In this document: positions 25,921 through 34,335 of the stretch, piece after piece
Position numbering within the stretch: the first letter of the stretch is position 1
Layout: each line of letters begins with the position of its first letter
DNA from: MPNO01 sp965200535
Lineage (GTDB): Bacteria; Pseudomonadota; Alphaproteobacteria; MPNO01
Direction: 5' to 3'
Assembly (NCBI GenBank): GCA_965200535.1
Contig: CBDAUF010000002.1
Location: 1,116,001 to 1,180,000 of the forward strand
DNA length: 64,000 nucleotides
Translations under genes and position numbers: made by a program
Notes under the pieces: model-generated
What the model saw: only the letters and a program-made list of their open reading frames with translations
Told to the model about the DNA's origin: nothing
The model's database searches: none

Positions 25921-26559
25921 ATGACTGCCGACACGATTCGCCGTCGCGGGCTGATGCTGGTGCTGTCCTCGCCTTCGGGTGCGGGCAAGACCACCATCTC
26001 GCGCATCATCTTGGAGAACGATCCGGATCTCGTTCTGTCGATTTCGGTGACCACGCGCCCGAAGCGCCCGGACGAGGTCGACCGGCGCGACTATCTGTTT
26101 CTCGGGCCCGAAGCCTTCGAGAAGATGCGTGCGGCGGACGAGTTGCTGGAGCACGCCAGAGTGTTCGGGAACAACTACGGCACCCCGCGCGCACCGGTCG
26201 AAAGTGCGCTCGCCGACGGGCGCGACGTGCTGTTCGACATCGATTGGCAGGGTGCCCGCCAACTCGCCGACAGGGCGCGGGACGATCTGGTCAGCATCTT
26301 TATCCTGCCGCCGTCCACGACCGAGCTGCACGCCCGTCTGCGGCGGCGCGCCCAGGACCCCGACGAGGTGGTCGCCGCGCGTATGAGCAAGGCGCCCGAC
26401 GAGATCGGCCACTGGAATGAATTCGATTACGTGATCGTCAACCGCGACATCCAGGAGAGCGTATCCAGCATACAGGCGATCCTCGCGGCGGAACGGCTGC
26501 GGCGCGAGCGTCAGGTCGGCCTGTCCGCCTTCGTCAGACGCCTGGGCGCGGGGTGCTGA
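25921..26559 (+). CDS. gmk: guanylate kinase
   Basis: A 212-residue guanylate kinase that phosphorylates GMP/dGMP to the diphosphate. The P-loop is SSPSGAGKTT near residue 16. GMP-binding residues lie in SVTTRPKRPDEVDRRDYLF and the LID segment RLRRRAQDP is present. It starts two bases after yicC. Its 3' end overlaps the convergent rsmA by 26 bases. Confidence 0.97.
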   Translation: MTADTIRRRGLMLVLSSPSGAGKTTISRIILENDPDLVLSISVTTRPKRPDEVDRRDYLFLGPEAFEKMRAADELLEHARVFGNNYGTPRAPVESALADGRDVLFDIDWQGARQLADRARDDLVSIFILPPSTTELHARLRRRAQDPDEVVAARMSKAPDEIGHWNEFDYVIVNRDIQESVSSIQAILAAERLRRERQVGLSAFVRRLGAGC

Positions 26560-27385
26560 GGCCGGCGAGGCCGCGGGCCAGCGCGCAGAACGCTTCCGGC
26601 GGCAGCGTCTCGGCGCGCGCCGTTCCGGCAATTCCCGCCTGCGACAGCAGTGCTGCCGGATCCTCGACCAGTCCGGAAAGAGCGGAGCGCAACATCTTGC
26701 GGCGACGGCCAAAAGCGGCCGCGGTAACGGCTTCGAGCATGGCCGTATCGGCGGACGCGAGCGGCGTCTCGCGCGGGACGAGCCGGACAACGGTAGAGGT
26801 GACTCTGGGCGGCGGCACGAAGGCGGCGGGCGGGACGTCGAAAGCCCGGCCGGTCTCGCAGAGCCATTGGGCGATGACCGACAACCGCCCGTAGGCGCCG
26901 GTCCCGGGCGCGGCAACGATGCGGTCCGCGACCTCCTTCTGGAACATGAGGGTCATCGCCGAAATGGAGGCGATGCCGCGCAGCCAGCCGATCAGGAGCG
27001 GCGTGGCGATATTGTAGGGCAGGTTGGCGACGATCGCGATGCGGTCCTCCGCGGCGTAATCGGCGATATCGATCTCGCGCGCGTCGCCGGCAACGATTTC
27101 CAGCCGATCCCGGTGCAACGCGGCGAGGTCCGAGAGCGCGTCGATGCAGCGCGGATCGCGTTCGATGGCGACCACGCGGGCAACTTCCGTCTCCAGCAAG
27201 GCGCGGGTGAGCCCGCCCGGGCCGGGGCCGATCTCGACGGCTGTCCGCCCCGCAAGGTCCCCCGCCGCACGGACGATCCGGCGCGCAAGGTTGATGTCGA
27301 GGAGGAAATGCTGGCCGAGAGAGCGCCGGGCGCGGAGGCCGGATCGGGCGATAACCTCGCGCAGCGGCGGCAGGCTCTCAGACAA
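26534..27385 (-). CDS. rsmA: 16S rRNA (adenine1518-N6/adenine1519-N6)-dimethyltransferase
   Basis: A 283-residue RsmA/KsgA that dimethylates two adjacent adenines in the 3' terminal hairpin of 16S rRNA. It has the family motifs GQHFLLD, the SAM-binding EIGPGPGGLTR near residue 51 and the catalytic NLPYNIATPLL near residue 125. Its start overlaps the end of pdxA by eight bases, so the two are likely cotranscribed with surA. Confidence 0.97.
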   Translation of the reverse strand: MSESLPPLREVIARSGLRARRSLGQHFLLDINLARRIVRAAGDLAGRTAVEIGPGPGGLTRALLETEVARVVAIERDPRCIDALSDLAALHRDRLEIVAGDAREIDIADYAAEDRIAIVANLPYNIATPLLIGWLRGIASISAMTLMFQKEVADRIVAAPGTGAYGRLSVIAQWLCETGRAFDVPPAAFVPPPRVTSTVVRLVPRETPLASADTAMLEAVTAAAFGRRRKMLRSALSGLVEDPAALLSQAGIAGTARAETLPPEAFCALARGLAGLSTPRPGV

Positions 27386-28397
27386 CGGCGTCAGGGGTCC
27401 GCGCGCGCTGCCGCATGCCGGCCATCCGTGCGGCCAGCCGCAGCGCCGCGATGAGACTGTCCGGCCGGGCGATCCCCTTGCCGGCGATGTCGTAGGCGGT
27501 GCCGTGGTCGGGCGAGGCGCGGACGATCGGAAGACCCAGAGTGACGTTGACCGCGCCGTCGAAGTCGAGCGTCTTGACCGGGATCAACGCTTGGTCGTGG
27601 TACATGCAGAGAGCTGCGTCGTACTCCCGCCGGGCGCGGTCGTGAAACAGCGTATCCGCCGGCAGCGGCCCGCTGGCGGCGATGCCGTCGCGACGCAGGA
27701 CAGCGACCGCCGGCGCGACGATCTCGATCTCCTCGCGGCCCATATGGCCGCCCTCGCCGGCATGGGGGTTGAGGCCGGCGACGGCGAGCCTCGGCGCGGC
27801 GATCCCGAAGTCGCGCGCAAGCCCAGCGGCGGCGGTGCGTCCGCAGTGGACAATCGCCTCCGTCGTCAGGGTTCTCGCGGCTTGAGCGAGCGGCATGTGG
27901 ATCGTCACCGGAACGACGCGGAGTTCGTCGCAGGCGAGCATCATCACCGGCGCCGAGGCGATGCCGCAGCGTTCCGCGAGGTATTCGGTATGACCGGGGT
28001 GCCCGAAGCCATGGCGGTAGAGGACTGCCTTGGCGATCGGGTTGGTGACGATCCCGTCGGTGTCGCCCGCCCGGGCAAGGGCCACCGCCCGATCGATCGC
28101 CTCCAGCATGGCCGGCGCGTTGGCCGGATCGGGTTTGCCGCCGACGGCCGGTGCGGGAAGGGCGACAGGCATCACCGGAAGCGCCTCGTCGAACGCCTCG
28201 ACGGCCTCGGCGGCGGTTTCCACCGCGACCGTTGGTACCTCGAGCGCCAGCGCGGCGGCGAGCGACCGTAAATGCTCTATCCCCCCCAGATAGAGGAAGC
28301 AGGGGACCTCGGCATCGCTGCGCCGGAGCCAGGCCTTGAGCGCAATTTCCGGCCCAATTCCCGCACTGTCGCCCATGGTGAGGGCGAGGGGGCGCAT
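27378..28397 (-). CDS. pdxA: 4-hydroxythreonine-4-phosphate dehydrogenase
   Basis: A 339-residue PdxA of the DXP-dependent pyridoxal phosphate pathway, using NAD to oxidise 4-phosphohydroxy-L-threonine. Metal-binding histidines are visible in GHPGHTEYLA and MYHDQALIPVK. The N-terminus MRPLALTMGDSAGIGPEI is standard. It sits between surA and rsmA in the canonical order. Confidence 0.96.
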   Translation of the reverse strand: MRPLALTMGDSAGIGPEIALKAWLRRSDAEVPCFLYLGGIEHLRSLAAALALEVPTVAVETAAEAVEAFDEALPVMPVALPAPAVGGKPDPANAPAMLEAIDRAVALARAGDTDGIVTNPIAKAVLYRHGFGHPGHTEYLAERCGIASAPVMMLACDELRVVPVTIHMPLAQAARTLTTEAIVHCGRTAAAGLARDFGIAAPRLAVAGLNPHAGEGGHMGREEIEIVAPAVAVLRRDGIAASGPLPADTLFHDRARREYDAALCMYHDQALIPVKTLDFDGAVNVTLGLPIVRASPDHGTAYDIAGKGIARPDSLIAALRLAARMAGMRQRARTPDAVV

Positions 28398-28406
28398 CCG
28401 GCCGTC

Positions 28407-29651
28407 CTAGATGCGGATGTCGATGATCGCGGCGCTCCGGAGATCGCGCAGATAGCGCTGCGCTGCGAGATCGACCCGCTGGTCGAGCAAGCGCCCCATG
28501 ATCATCTTCTCGTCCGGCAGATCGAGTTCGGGGAGGATTCGGCCGCAGACCACCACCACCATCGCGCCGCCCGGAACCTTGATCGGCGCGCTTGCCCTCC
28601 CGACCGCGACGTTGGCAATGCGGCGCCCTATCTCCGCCGACAGGTCGGCGCGCTTCACCGTGCCGAGGTCCTGCGGCGTGCGTGCGCCGAGCCGTTCGGC
28701 GACGGCGACGAGATCCTCGCACCCGTTGATGGCGTTCGCTTCGTCCCGCACGCGCTCGATCCGCGCCGCGTCGCCGCCGTCCCCGAGCGGCACGAGAATC
28801 TGTTTCAGATGCAGCTGGATCTCGTCGGGATCGACGTTCGCGTTCCTGCGTTTTCCGAGAAGAGAGTAAATCTGATAGCCCGAGATCGTGCGGATCGGGT
28901 CCAGCACCTCTCCCGGAGCAAGCCGATCGATTGCCGCCGCCAGTTCGGGATCGAGTTCCGAACGCGCCGTCCAGCCCGTATCGCCGTCGCTCGCCGCAGT
29001 CGCGGACTGGGAGAACTGGCGGGCGAGGGCGCCGAACCGCGCGCCGTCACGAACCTGTTCGACGATTCGCGCCGCCGATTCGCGGACCGCAGGCTCGTCG
29101 TCCGGCCGGGTTACCGCGAGGAAGATCTCACCGAGACGGTAGGCGTCCTCGCCCGCGGTGGCCTCCAACTGCGCAAGGACTTCCTTCACTTCACCGTCGC
29201 CGACCTTGATCCTCGGCAGGAGACGCCGGCGGACCAGCTTGGTCCACGCCAGCCGCGCCCGGAGTTGAGCGCGAAGCGAGGCGAGGCTCACCCGGTTCCG
29301 CTCGAACGCCGTTGCGAGGCTGCCCGGCTGCATCCGGTTCCGCCGTTCGAGGTCCGCCACGCTCAGGTCCAGTTCGCGTTCCGAAACGTTTACGCCCAGC
29401 CTTCCGGCTTCCTGGAGTTGGAGGCGTTCGTCGATCAGCGCGCGCAGCGTCTGGCGCACGGCGCGCCGGCGCGCCTCTACTGTGTCCCGGATTCCGCTGA
29501 CAAACAGGACCATTCGGATGCGTTGCCGGAAGTCGTGGACCGAGATGACCTCGTCATTGACGACCGCGGCGATGCCCAGCGCCGACTGTGCCGCAACGGG
29601 TGCGGGCAGCAAGGCGATACCGGCGACGAGGAGGGCGAGAATCGGGCGCAT
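28407..29651 (-). CDS. surA: periplasmic peptidyl-prolyl isomerase/chaperone SurA
   Basis: A 414-residue SurA-like chaperone for outer-membrane proteins. The start at 29651 begins a clear signal peptide (MRPILALLVAGIALLPAPVAA, cut near residue 22). An upstream ATG at 29687 would add twelve residues. It has the SurA N-terminal domain (VVNDEVISVHDFRQR near residue 30), one recognisable parvulin domain (about 170-270) and a diverged second one. It is followed by pdxA and rsmA. The usual upstream neighbours lptF, lptG and lptD are absent; surA is directly divergent from pepA. Confidence 0.92.
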   Translation of the reverse strand: MRPILALLVAGIALLPAPVAAQSALGIAAVVNDEVISVHDFRQRIRMVLFVSGIRDTVEARRRAVRQTLRALIDERLQLQEAGRLGVNVSERELDLSVADLERRNRMQPGSLATAFERNRVSLASLRAQLRARLAWTKLVRRRLLPRIKVGDGEVKEVLAQLEATAGEDAYRLGEIFLAVTRPDDEPAVRESAARIVEQVRDGARFGALARQFSQSATAASDGDTGWTARSELDPELAAAIDRLAPGEVLDPIRTISGYQIYSLLGKRRNANVDPDEIQLHLKQILVPLGDGGDAARIERVRDEANAINGCEDLVAVAERLGARTPQDLGTVKRADLSAEIGRRIANVAVGRASAPIKVPGGAMVVVVCGRILPELDLPDEKMIMGRLLDQRVDLAAQRYLRDLRSAAIIDIRI

Positions 29652-29803
29652 GGGCTTGTATAACCCTCCGCCCGAAACCTTGTCCATTTTGCCGTGACCG
29701 GAAATGTGCACCGGGCGCGTCGGGCTGTTGTCGGACGCCGCCGCTCTCCCTAAGGTCGGCCTTCGGATGGCGTCCCGGCCGCGCCGCCTTCCCGCGAGAC
29801 AGT

Positions 29804-29831
29804 CTATGAGGATCAGCCTATGAGGATCAGC
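29804..29831 (+). repeat. 14-bp perfect tandem duplication across the pepA start codon
   Basis: The unit CTATGAGGATCAGC occurs twice back to back (29804-29817 and 29818-29831). Each copy holds an ATG, in different frames. The first ATG (29806) opens a five-codon frame, MRISL, whose TGA overlaps the pepA ATG at 29820. The GAGGA of the first copy (29808-29812) lies seven bases before the second ATG, so the duplication itself supplies the pepA Shine-Dalgarno sequence. Confidence 0.85.
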
Positions 29832-31322
29832 TTCGCAGCCCCCAAACTTCCCCGCAGCGGAGCGTTCGTCGTCGGCGTACTCGACGGCGGCGCGCTTTGC
29901 CCGACCGCCCGGGAGGCGGACGAGGCGAGCGGCGGCGCGTTGTCGCGAGCGCTTGGGTCCAGTCGTTTCAAGGGCCGCGCCAACCAGACGCTGGTCGTCA
30001 ACGCACCCGCCGGCATGGCGGTGAGCCGCGTCGTTCTCCTCGGGCTGGGAAAAGGTGCAGCCCTCGATGCACGCGCCGCCCAGGCGGCGGGCGGGACGGT
30101 TGTCGCCGCGCTCGAAAAGAGCGGCGATACGCTCGCGACGATCGCCGTGGACACCATCGACGGGGCGCCGCTCGGGGTCGGGGAGGCGGCGGCCAACATC
30201 GCCTATGGCGGGCTTCTGCGCAGCTACCGTTTCGACAAGTACCGCACCAGGGAAAAGCCCGACGACAAGCCCAGCCTGAACAGGATCACCATCGCCACCG
30301 CCGAGCATGCCCGCGCCCGGGCGGCGTTCCGGCCGCTCGCCGAGGTGGCGGAAGGCGTGTTCCTGACCCGCGACCTCGTGTCCGAGCCCGCCAACGTGAT
30401 CTTCCCGGAAAGCCTGGCCGACCGGGCCAGGGCGCTGACCGATGTCGGGGTGACGGTCGAGATCCTCGATGAGAAGAAGATGGCCAAGCTGGGGATGGGC
30501 GCCCTTCTCGGCGTCGCCCAGGGGAGCGCCAACGCCCCGCGGCTGGTCACCATGACCTGGAACGGCGCCCCGCGGGCGCGGGACAAGAGACCGATCGCCT
30601 TTATCGGCAAAGGCGTGACCTTCGACACCGGCGGCATTTCGATCAAGCCGGCCGGCGGTATGGAGGACATGAAGTGGGACATGGGGGGCGCCGGTGTCGT
30701 GATCGGGCTCATGCGTGCGCTCGCCGGGCGGAAAGCCAAGGTAAACGCCGTCGGCATGGTCGGGCTGGTCGAGAACATGCCCTCGGCGACCGCCCAGCGC
30801 CCCGGCGACGTGGTGACCTCCATGTCCGGCCAGACCGTCGAGGTGATCAATACCGACGCCGAAGGCCGCCTCGTGCTGTGCGACGTGTTCTGGCACTGCC
30901 AGGAACAGCACCGGCCGCGGGCGATTGTCGACCTTGCGACCCTCACCGGGGCGATCATCATCTCCCTCGGCCACGAGAATGCCGGGTTGTTCGCCAACGA
31001 CGACACGCTCGCCGACCGGTTGATCGAGGCCGGCGCGGCGGTTGGCGAGCCGGTGTGGCGGATGCCGCTCGGCGAGGCTTACGACCGGCAGATCGATTCC
31101 GACATCGCCGACATGAAGAATGTTGGCGGGCGCGACGGCGGTTCGATCACCGCTGCCCAGTTTCTCCAGCGCTTCATCAAGGACGGGACGGCCTGGGCCC
31201 ATCTCGACATCGCCGGCGTCACCTGGTCGAAGAAGAACGCAGCGACCGTGCCAAAGGGCGGCACCGCCTTCGGCGTGCGCCTGCTCGACCAGCTGGTGCG
31301 GGAGCATTACGAAAGGGGGTAG
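29820..31322 (+). CDS. pepA: leucyl aminopeptidase
   Basis: A 500-residue M17 cytosolic aminopeptidase with two catalytic metals. The catalytic domain shows GKGVTFDTGGISIKPA near residue 262 and the signature NTDAEGRLVL near residue 344. The N-terminal DNA-binding/macro-like domain is complete. It heads a pepA-holC set and is divergent from surA. The ATG at 29820 uses a Shine-Dalgarno sequence formed by a 14-bp duplication of its own start region. Confidence 0.97.
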   Translation: MRISFAAPKLPRSGAFVVGVLDGGALCPTAREADEASGGALSRALGSSRFKGRANQTLVVNAPAGMAVSRVVLLGLGKGAALDARAAQAAGGTVVAALEKSGDTLATIAVDTIDGAPLGVGEAAANIAYGGLLRSYRFDKYRTREKPDDKPSLNRITIATAEHARARAAFRPLAEVAEGVFLTRDLVSEPANVIFPESLADRARALTDVGVTVEILDEKKMAKLGMGALLGVAQGSANAPRLVTMTWNGAPRARDKRPIAFIGKGVTFDTGGISIKPAGGMEDMKWDMGGAGVVIGLMRALAGRKAKVNAVGMVGLVENMPSATAQRPGDVVTSMSGQTVEVINTDAEGRLVLCDVFWHCQEQHRPRAIVDLATLTGAIIISLGHENAGLFANDDTLADRLIEAGAAVGEPVWRMPLGEAYDRQIDSDIADMKNVGGRDGGSITAAQFLQRFIKDGTAWAHLDIAGVTWSKKNAATVPKGGTAFGVRLLDQLVREHYERG

Positions 31323-31351
31323 GCGGCCGGCACGCCTGGACCGCACCCGCC

Positions 31352-31801
31352 ATGACCGACATCGGCTTCTACCACTTGACCAGGACTTCGCTCGCGCAAT
31401 CCCTGCCGAAGCTTCTGGAGAAGGTCTATGCCAGCGGCGCGCGCGCCGTGGTCCTGACCGGGTCGAGGGAACGGACGGAGGCGCTCGACACCGTTCTCTG
31501 GACCTACGGCCAGGGCTCCTTTCTGCCGCACGGGACCTCGCGCGGCGGCGACGCCGACCGGCAGCCGATCTGGATCACCCACGAAGACGAGAACCCTAAC
31601 GATGCCAGCATCCTCGTGCTGACCGACGGGGCATCCTCGGATCGTGTCCGCGATTACGCCCGCTGTCTGGAAATGTTCGACGGGAACGACGACGAGGCGG
31701 TTGCCAGGGCGCGGCAGCACTGGAAGACCTACGCCGAGGCAGGCCACACTCTGACCTACTGGCAGCAGACACCGGCCGGCGCTTGGCAGAAGAAAGAATG
31801 A
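31352..31801 (+). CDS. holC: DNA polymerase III chi subunit
   Basis: A 149-residue HolC that links SSB to the clamp loader through psi. It shows MTDIGFYHLTRTSLAQSLP at the N-terminus, LDTVLWTYGQGSFLPHG near residue 48 and the C-terminal WKTYAEAGHTLTYWQQ helix. It follows pepA by 29 bases, the common alphaproteobacterial order. Confidence 0.94.
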   Translation: MTDIGFYHLTRTSLAQSLPKLLEKVYASGARAVVLTGSRERTEALDTVLWTYGQGSFLPHGTSRGGDADRQPIWITHEDENPNDASILVLTDGASSDRVRDYARCLEMFDGNDDEAVARARQHWKTYAEAGHTLTYWQQTPAGAWQKKE

Positions 31802-31810
31802 GTCCTTCCC

Positions 31811-31842
31811 GCGGCGCGGCGGCCGACCGGTTGCCGCGCCGC
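31811..31842. repeat. 10-bp perfect inverted repeat overlapping the ndk promoter
   Basis: GCGGCGCGGC (31811-31820) is exactly complementary to GCCGCGCCGC (31833-31842), leaving a 12-base loop. It begins ten bases after the holC stop and its right arm covers the ndk -35 box. No T-run follows, so intrinsic termination is doubtful. It may pause or protect the holC transcript, or act as an operator. Confidence 0.6.
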
Positions 31843-31859
31843 GGGGATGCCGTTATACA
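31831..31859 (+). promoter_or_regulatory. ndk: ndk promoter
   Basis: TTGCCG at 31831-31836, a 17-base spacer and TATACA at 31854-31859. The transcription start would be about 31866, about 26 bases before the ndk ATG. Confidence 0.65.
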
Positions 31860-31891
31860 GCCGCGCGACTGGCCCCCGGGGACCCTTTGAC

Positions 31892-32314
31892 ATGGCGCTC
31901 GAACGTACGCTCTCGATCATCAAGCCGGACGCGACCCGGCGCAATCTGACCGGCCGGATCAACGCCCGGATCGAGGAGGCCGGCCTCAGGATCGTGGCGC
32001 AGCGGCGCATCCGGCTGTCGTCGGACCAGGCGCAGCGTTTCTACGCCGTCCACGCGAGTCGGGCCTTTTTCAACGATCTGTGCACGTTCATGGCGTCCGG
32101 CCCGGTGGTCGTGCAGGTGCTCGAGGGCGAGGGCGCCATAGACCGCTACCGCGAAACGATGGGCGCCACCAATCCCGCCAATGCTGCCGAGGGTACGATC
32201 CGCAAGGCGTTCGGCGAATCGGTCGAGGCCAATTCGGTCCACGGCTCCGATTCGCCGGAAAACGCCGCGACGGAGATCGGTTTTTTCTTCTCGGAGTGCG
32301 ATATCGTCGGTTGA
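31892..32314 (+). CDS. ndk: nucleoside diphosphate kinase
   Basis: A 140-residue NDK that transfers the gamma phosphate between nucleotides. The phosphorylated histidine is H117 in NSVHGSDS. The N-terminus MALERTLSIIKPDATRRN is standard for alphaproteobacteria. It has its own promoter just upstream and follows holC. It is convergent with the small cytochrome oxidase subunit gene. Confidence 0.97.
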   Translation: MALERTLSIIKPDATRRNLTGRINARIEEAGLRIVAQRRIRLSSDQAQRFYAVHASRAFFNDLCTFMASGPVVVQVLEGEGAIDRYRETMGATNPANAAEGTIRKAFGESVEANSVHGSDSPENAATEIGFFFSECDIVG

Positions 32315-32328
32315 CGCCCGCGCGGCGC

Positions 32329-32457
32329 TCAGAGCAGGAAAAGCGCCATCAGTACTAGGGCGGCAATGACCGCGACCGTCGACAGGCAGGTGAACAGCAC
32401 AAAGCCCTTCCAGCCGGCGGCGTGACGGGCATTCTCTTGTTCGATGTCGAAAGCCAT
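32329..32457 (-). CDS. aa3-type cytochrome c oxidase subunit IV (small)
   Basis: A 42-residue protein, MAFDIEQENARHAAGWKGF followed by a single membrane helix to the C-terminus (about 19-42). The layout, a short charged N-terminus with a His/Gly/Phe segment then one helix, matches the alphaproteobacterial aa3 oxidase subunit IV family (COX4_pro_2). The ATG is preceded by AGAGGA six bases upstream. It lies alone between ndk and purN, away from any cytochrome oxidase operon. The assignment rests on pattern similarity in a very short protein. Confidence 0.75.
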   Translation of the reverse strand: MAFDIEQENARHAAGWKGFVLFTCLSTVAVIAALVLMALFLL

Positions 32458-32492
32458 CCCGGTCCTCTTCGCAATCGCTCGTACGAGCGAAC

Positions 32493-33200
32493 CTATATAT
32501 CACCCGGCGGTCGACCGGAAGCCGTCAATTTCGCCGCGTCATGCGCACCGGGCGGACCGGGCGACATGCGCATCGGGGCCGGCGGCGCTCCGCCATCCAC
32601 CGCACATCGTTCCCCGGCGACATGCACACGGCCCTCGGCGATCAGCCGGACGGCGTGCGGCAGGCAGCGATGCTCCGCCGCAAGAACCCGGGCGGCGAGG
32701 CGGCCGGGATCGTCGCCTTCGAGAACCGGCACCGCCGCCTGCGCGATGATCGGGCCGCGGTCCATCTCGACGCGGACGAAATGGACCGTGCAACCGGAGA
32801 TCCGCACGCCCTCGGCGAGCGCGCGGGCATGGGTGTCGAGACCCGGAAACGCCGGCAGCAGGGAAGGATGGATGTTGATCAGGCGGTCGCGCCAGCGATC
32901 GACGAACCAGGGCGTGAGAATCCGCATGAACCCGGCGAGGCAGACCAGACCGGCGCCGGTTGCTGCGAGCGCCTCGTCGAGTGCGCGTTCGAAATCCTCG
33001 CGGCCGTCGAAGGCGCGATGGTCGATGCAGCGCGCCGCGATTCCCGCCCGTCGGGCACGTTCGAGGCCGGGCGCATCCGGGTTGTTCGCGATAACGAGGC
33101 CGATTTCCGCCGGGTAGGCCGGATCTGCGCAGGCGTCGATGAGCGCTTGCAGGTTGGTGCCTCGGCCCGAGACCAGGACGCCGAGCTTCAGCCGCGCCAT
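32493..33200 (-). CDS. purN: phosphoribosylglycinamide formyltransferase
   Basis: A 235-residue PurN, which formylates GAR using 10-formyl-THF in purine synthesis. The catalytic Asn-His pair is in NIHPSLLPAFPG near residue 107 and the catalytic Asp lies in VRVEMDRGPII near residue 145. The C-terminal 20 residues are Pro/Gly-rich and variable. Its start overlaps the purM end by 13 bases, the usual coupled purM-purN pair. Confidence 0.96.
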   Translation of the reverse strand: MARLKLGVLVSGRGTNLQALIDACADPAYPAEIGLVIANNPDAPGLERARRAGIAARCIDHRAFDGREDFERALDEALAATGAGLVCLAGFMRILTPWFVDRWRDRLINIHPSLLPAFPGLDTHARALAEGVRISGCTVHFVRVEMDRGPIIAQAAVPVLEGDDPGRLAARVLAAEHRCLPHAVRLIAEGRVHVAGERCAVDGGAPPAPMRMSPGPPGAHDAAKLTASGRPPGDI

Positions 33201-34249
33201 GCTGTCTCGCGGCCGAGGATCTGCACAGCCGGCAGATCGGGTGTGCGTGCGACGATAGCGCCGATTTCGTAGACCCGTTCTCCGTGCGCCGCGAATGCCT
33301 GGCGTGCGGCGTCCGCGCGGTCGGCGGGAACGAGCGCGACCATGCCGATACCGCAGTTGAAGGTCTCCGCCATGTCGGTTGCACCGATGCCGCCGGTTCT
33401 CGCCAGCCAGCGGAATACGTCGGGCAGCGGCCAGCGGTCCGTGTCGATTTCCGCGGCCAGTCCGGCCGGCAGGACCCGGGCGATATTTCCGGTCAGTCCG
33501 CCGCCGGTGATATGGGCGTAGCCATGGACCAGCCTTTCGCGGTGGGCGGCGAGCGCGGCTGCAACGTAGAGACGGGTGGGGGTCAGGAGTGCCCTGCCCA
33601 GCGGCCCGCCGGCGAACGGGGCGTCGTCGTGCCACGACAGCCCCGCGTCCGCGACAATCCGGCGGACCAGCGAAAAGCCGTTCGAGTGGACGCCGGACGA
33701 GGCGAGGCCGAGAATCCGGTCACCCTCGCGGACCCGTTCTCCGGTGAGCACACGACCGCGTTCCGACGCCCCCACCGCGAAGCCGGCGAGATCGTATTCC
33801 CCGTCCGCATAGTGCCCGGGCATTTCCGCCGTCTCGCCGCCGATCAGGGCGCAGCCGGCCTCGGCGCAGCCCGCAGCGACACCTTCGACCACCTCTGCCG
33901 CGACGCCGGGTTCGAGCGTGCCGGTGGCAAAATAGTCGAGGAAGAACAGCGGCTCCGCTCCCTGCACCACGATGTCGTTGACGCACATGGCCACGAGGTC
34001 GATGCCGACGGTCCGGTGCAGCCCGCAGGCGATGGCGATTCTGAGCTTGGTGCCGACACCGTCCGTGGCAGCCACCAGTACGGGATCGGAATAACCGGCA
34101 GCGCGGAGGTCGAAGAGGCCGCCAAAGCCACCGATTTCCCCCGTCGCGCCGGCGCGGGCGGTCGACCGGGCCAGCGGGCGAATAACGTCGACGAGGCGGG
34201 CTGCCGCATGAATGTCGACACCCGCGTCCCTATATTGAGAAGGGCTGAT
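33188..34249 (-). CDS. purM: phosphoribosylformylglycinamidine cyclo-ligase
   Basis: PurM (AIR synthetase), about 353 residues, with the family start YRDAGVDI and markers DGVGTKLRIA, GGETAEMPGHY and GGGLTGNIAR. No ATG, GTG or TTG lies in frame near the expected start. The only permissive one is a TTG at 34336, which adds 29 unrelated residues and coincides with the divergent gene's start. An ATC at 34249-34247 has GGAG five bases upstream and gives the expected length (E. coli PurM is 345 residues), so ATC initiation is proposed. Confidence 0.9.
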   Translation of the reverse strand: MSPSQYRDAGVDIHAAARLVDVIRPLARSTARAGATGEIGGFGGLFDLRAAGYSDPVLVAATDGVGTKLRIAIACGLHRTVGIDLVAMCVNDIVVQGAEPLFFLDYFATGTLEPGVAAEVVEGVAAGCAEAGCALIGGETAEMPGHYADGEYDLAGFAVGASERGRVLTGERVREGDRILGLASSGVHSNGFSLVRRIVADAGLSWHDDAPFAGGPLGRALLTPTRLYVAAALAAHRERLVHGYAHITGGGLTGNIARVLPAGLAAEIDTDRWPLPDVFRWLARTGGIGATDMAETFNCGIGMVALVPADRADAARQAFAAHGERVYEIGAIVARTPDLPAVQILGRETAWRG

Positions 34250-34335
34250 GACTGCTCCGCAAGAACAGGAATGATAGACTGGGGCCGAAAGGTCCTCGCC
34301 GGCCGGCGAGGATAGACGAACGGCTGCCGTTTTCA

